This document shows positions 62,338 to 64,000 of a stretch of DNA of 64,000 nt, piece by piece (the first letter of the stretch is position 1; every line of letters begins with the position of its first letter). The translations under genes and the position numbers were made by a program. Location of the stretch: positions 62,001-126,000 of the forward strand of contig JAFRGL010000025.1 in assembly GCA_017433825.1 (NCBI GenBank), in the 5' to 3' direction. Source of the DNA: Eubacterium sp. Its GTDB lineage: Bacteria; Bacillota; Clostridia; Lachnospirales; Lachnospiraceae. The notes beneath the pieces were generated by a model. That model saw only the letters and a list, made by a program, of their open reading frames with translations, made no database searches and was not told where the DNA came from.

Positions 62338-63186
62338 ATGAACAGGAAAACAGACGAATCCAGCAATAAATTAATATTGATCATACTGACGCTTGTCTGC
62401 GCTGCGGCCATTGTACTGACCGGTACGGATATTGTGTCTGTTTCGCCTATAAGGAAAGTGGCCAGCTACGTGATTGTGCCCATGCAGAAGGGCATTAACT
62501 CCATCGGCAGATGGCTGACCGACCGGAGGGATTACTTCGGCAAGGCAAATGAGCTGAATGACCGGATAAAGGAACTGGAGCAGCAGGTGGCCGACCTCCA
62601 GGAAGAAAACCTGGTGCTTTCGGAAAACCAGTCCGAGCTGAAAAGGCTGAGGGAGCTGTATGCGCTGGATGCGGGCTATTATGAATATGACAAGGTCGCA
62701 GCCAATGTCATTTTCAAGGATCCGGGCAACTGGTATTCCTCCTTTATCATCGACAAGGGCAGCAATGACGGCCTGGAAATCAACATGAATGTGATTTCCC
62801 AGGGAGGCCTGGTGGGCCTCGTAACGGATGTGGGTGCGGACTGGGCCACGGTCCGGGCCATTATCGATGATTCCAATTCCGTATCCGCCATGACCTTAAG
62901 CCGGAATGACACCTGTATCGTAACCGGCGACCTGGTGCTGCTGGACGACGGCCTTCTTGCCTTTTCCCAGATGAATACCGCCAACACGGTAACGGAAGGC
63001 GAGCGGATTGTCACCTCCAACATCAGTGACAAATACCTGCCCGGCATCCTCATCGGCACCATTTCGGAGATTAACGACGATACCAACCATCTGACCAAAA
63101 CCGGCTATATCATTCCCGTTGTAAACTTCAAGAACATCCGGGAAGTGCTGGTTATCAAAACCCTGAAGCAAAACGTGAAGGATTAA
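62338..63186 (+). CDS. mreC: Rod shape-determining protein MreC
   Basis: A 282-residue bitopic protein: membrane helix at about 11-31, coiled coil at about 70-107 (NELNDRIKELEQQVADLQEE), then two beta domains outside the membrane (NVISQGGLVGLVTDVG). MreC links MreB inside to PBP2 and RodA. It starts 2 bases after mreB. Length is typical. Confidence 0.95.
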   Translation: MNRKTDESSNKLILIILTLVCAAAIVLTGTDIVSVSPIRKVASYVIVPMQKGINSIGRWLTDRRDYFGKANELNDRIKELEQQVADLQEENLVLSENQSELKRLRELYALDAGYYEYDKVAANVIFKDPGNWYSSFIIDKGSNDGLEINMNVISQGGLVGLVTDVGADWATVRAIIDDSNSVSAMTLSRNDTCIVTGDLVLLDDGLLAFSQMNTANTVTEGERIVTSNISDKYLPGILIGTISEINDDTNHLTKTGYIIPVVNFKNIREVLVIKTLKQNVKD

Positions 63187-63192
63187 CTATTC

Positions 63193-63720
63193 ATGCGAAG
63201 AAGAATCGTCATGCTCATCCTTATACTCGCCTGTTTCCTGGCACAGTGTACGGTCTGGGGCATGTTTCCTGCGGGAAACGTAAAGCCCAACCTGCTGCTG
63301 GTGCTGACGGTTTCCTTTGCCCTGATGCGGGGAAGGAAATCCGGTATGGTAACGGGCCTGATTTCCGGGCTGGTCATGGATTTGTATTTCTCCAGCTATT
63401 TCGGCCTCTGCGGCCTGATTTATATGTATATCGGTTATTTCGTAGGCGGTCTCTACAAGATTTTCTTTGATGAAGACATCCGCATGCCCCTCCTTCTGGT
63501 GGCTGTCAGCGATTTTGCCTACGGAATCATCTACTATGTGTTCCGGCTGCTTTTCAGGATGAAGTTCAATTTTCCTGCATACCTGAAGCATATCATTGTG
63601 CCGGAACTTGTTTATACCATAGCCATAACCCTGGTCCTCTACAGAATTTTTTATCTGATTAACAGGAAACTGGCAGAACGGGAGAGGGAGGAAGAGGAAT
63701 CTCCCTGGCTTTTGAAATGA
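63193..63720 (+). CDS. mreD: Rod shape-determining protein MreD
   Basis: A 175-residue membrane protein with about five helices and the family pattern NLLLVLTVSFALMRGRKSGM followed by GLISGLVMDL. It starts 6 bases after mreC and overlaps the PBP gene by four bases (ATGA). Confidence 0.94.
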   Translation: MRRRIVMLILILACFLAQCTVWGMFPAGNVKPNLLLVLTVSFALMRGRKSGMVTGLISGLVMDLYFSSYFGLCGLIYMYIGYFVGGLYKIFFDEDIRMPLLLVAVSDFAYGIIYYVFRLLFRMKFNFPAYLKHIIVPELVYTIAITLVLYRIFYLINRKLAEREREEEESPWLLK

Positions 63721-64000
63721 GACGAGCGCTTATACGGCTGTTTTCACACCGATCCGCCATACTGCTGGTCATCTTCATGGTGATGAGCATTATTCTTGCT
63801 GTCCGTCTTTTCAGCCTTCAGATTATCCACGGCCAGGAATACGAGGACGGCTTTGCCGACAAAACCACAAAGGTGAGAAGGCTTGAAGGCACAAGGGGAA
63901 ATATTTATGACTGCGAAGGCAGGCCTGTGGCATACAATGAGCTGTCCAATGCGGTGCTGCTGGAAGACTCCGGCTCTTATGAAAACCGCAGGGAGAAGAA
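63717..64000 (+). CDS. mrdA: Class B penicillin-binding protein 2, 5' part
   Basis: The first 94 codons before the window edge. A membrane helix (about 15-35) is followed by GTRGNIYDCEGRPVAYNELS, the start of the PBP dimerisation domain. In mre clusters this is PBP2 (MrdA), the transpeptidase of the elongasome. The catalytic domain lies beyond 64000. Confidence 0.9.
   Translation, partial: MRRALIRLFSHRSAILLVIFMVMSIILAVRLFSLQIIHGQEYEDGFADKTTKVRRLEGTRGNIYDCEGRPVAYNELSNAVLLEDSGSYENRREK

Overview
The window looks like chromosome of a butyrate-forming, Gram-positive anaerobe of the class Clostridia, probably Lachnospiraceae-like; the species cannot be named from this sequence. Reasons: a crt-hbd-bcd-etfBA butyryl-CoA operon, Rex redox control, electron-bifurcating NfnAB-type flavoproteins, a YnzC-type DUF896 protein, bacterial-type LeuS and PheST, strong AGGAGG ribosome sites, TTGACA/TATAAT promoters, lipoprotein signal peptides and roughly even base composition. 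I saw no tRNA, rRNA, IS element, prophage or CRISPR array. One structured RNA, 6S RNA, is present.

Layout. 1-6.0 kb (minus strand): three tandem paralogues of a QueG-like double [4Fe-4S] protein with a small unknown gene, then an SDR dehydrogenase whose YxxxK lysine is Asn, then a HerA/DUF853 ATPase. 6.2-9.4 kb: NADP isocitrate dehydrogenase (plus) converging on an ABC-F ATPase (minus). 9.5-24.1 kb: an almost gapless plus-strand run from a near-consensus promoter: rex, NAD(P)HX repair (nnrE-nnrD fusion), yebC, a UppP-like membrane protein lacking key catalytic residues, ftsK, a zinc-ribbon/TPR membrane protein with a Pro-Thr repeat tail, nfnA-nfnB, DUF2284, phoH, a ybeY-proB gene fusion, DUF896 and proA. 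24.1-29.1 kb: the butyryl-CoA operon with a candidate Rex box on its -35 element. 29.1-34.6 kb: a CE1-type esterase, a zinc-ribbon DUF4190 protein with a prion-like linker, and two tandem six-hairpin glycosidase-like proteins.

34.9-45.8 kb: a ketoacyl synthase III-like enzyme with an altered active site, a complete Liv-type ABC importer (two permeases, two ATPases, binding lipoprotein), a CoA-transferase, then a TetR regulator with leuS 12 bases behind it. Similar sequence motifs before the synthase and before the TetR gene suggest one regulon. This is the best candidate for an undescribed system: uptake of a small carboxylate or amino acid coupled to CoA chemistry. 45.8-50.7 kb: divergent genes sharing a palindromic promoter (DUF1461 membrane protein; DUF3160 lipoprotein plus partner), class II aldolase and 6S RNA. 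50.7-58.7 kb: Ldh-family dehydrogenase, pheS-pheT, queA, a lipoprotein and a URO-D-like protein. 58.8-64 kb: a COG2509 flavoprotein, radC, mreB-mreC-mreD and the start of a class B PBP (mrdA), a shape-determination cluster cut by the window edge.

Metabolically, the butyryl-CoA operon, Rex, NfnAB and the CoA-transferase fit one scheme: NADH re-oxidation through crotonyl-CoA reduction, sensed by Rex, with acyl-CoA released through acetate exchange. No thiolase lies in this window.
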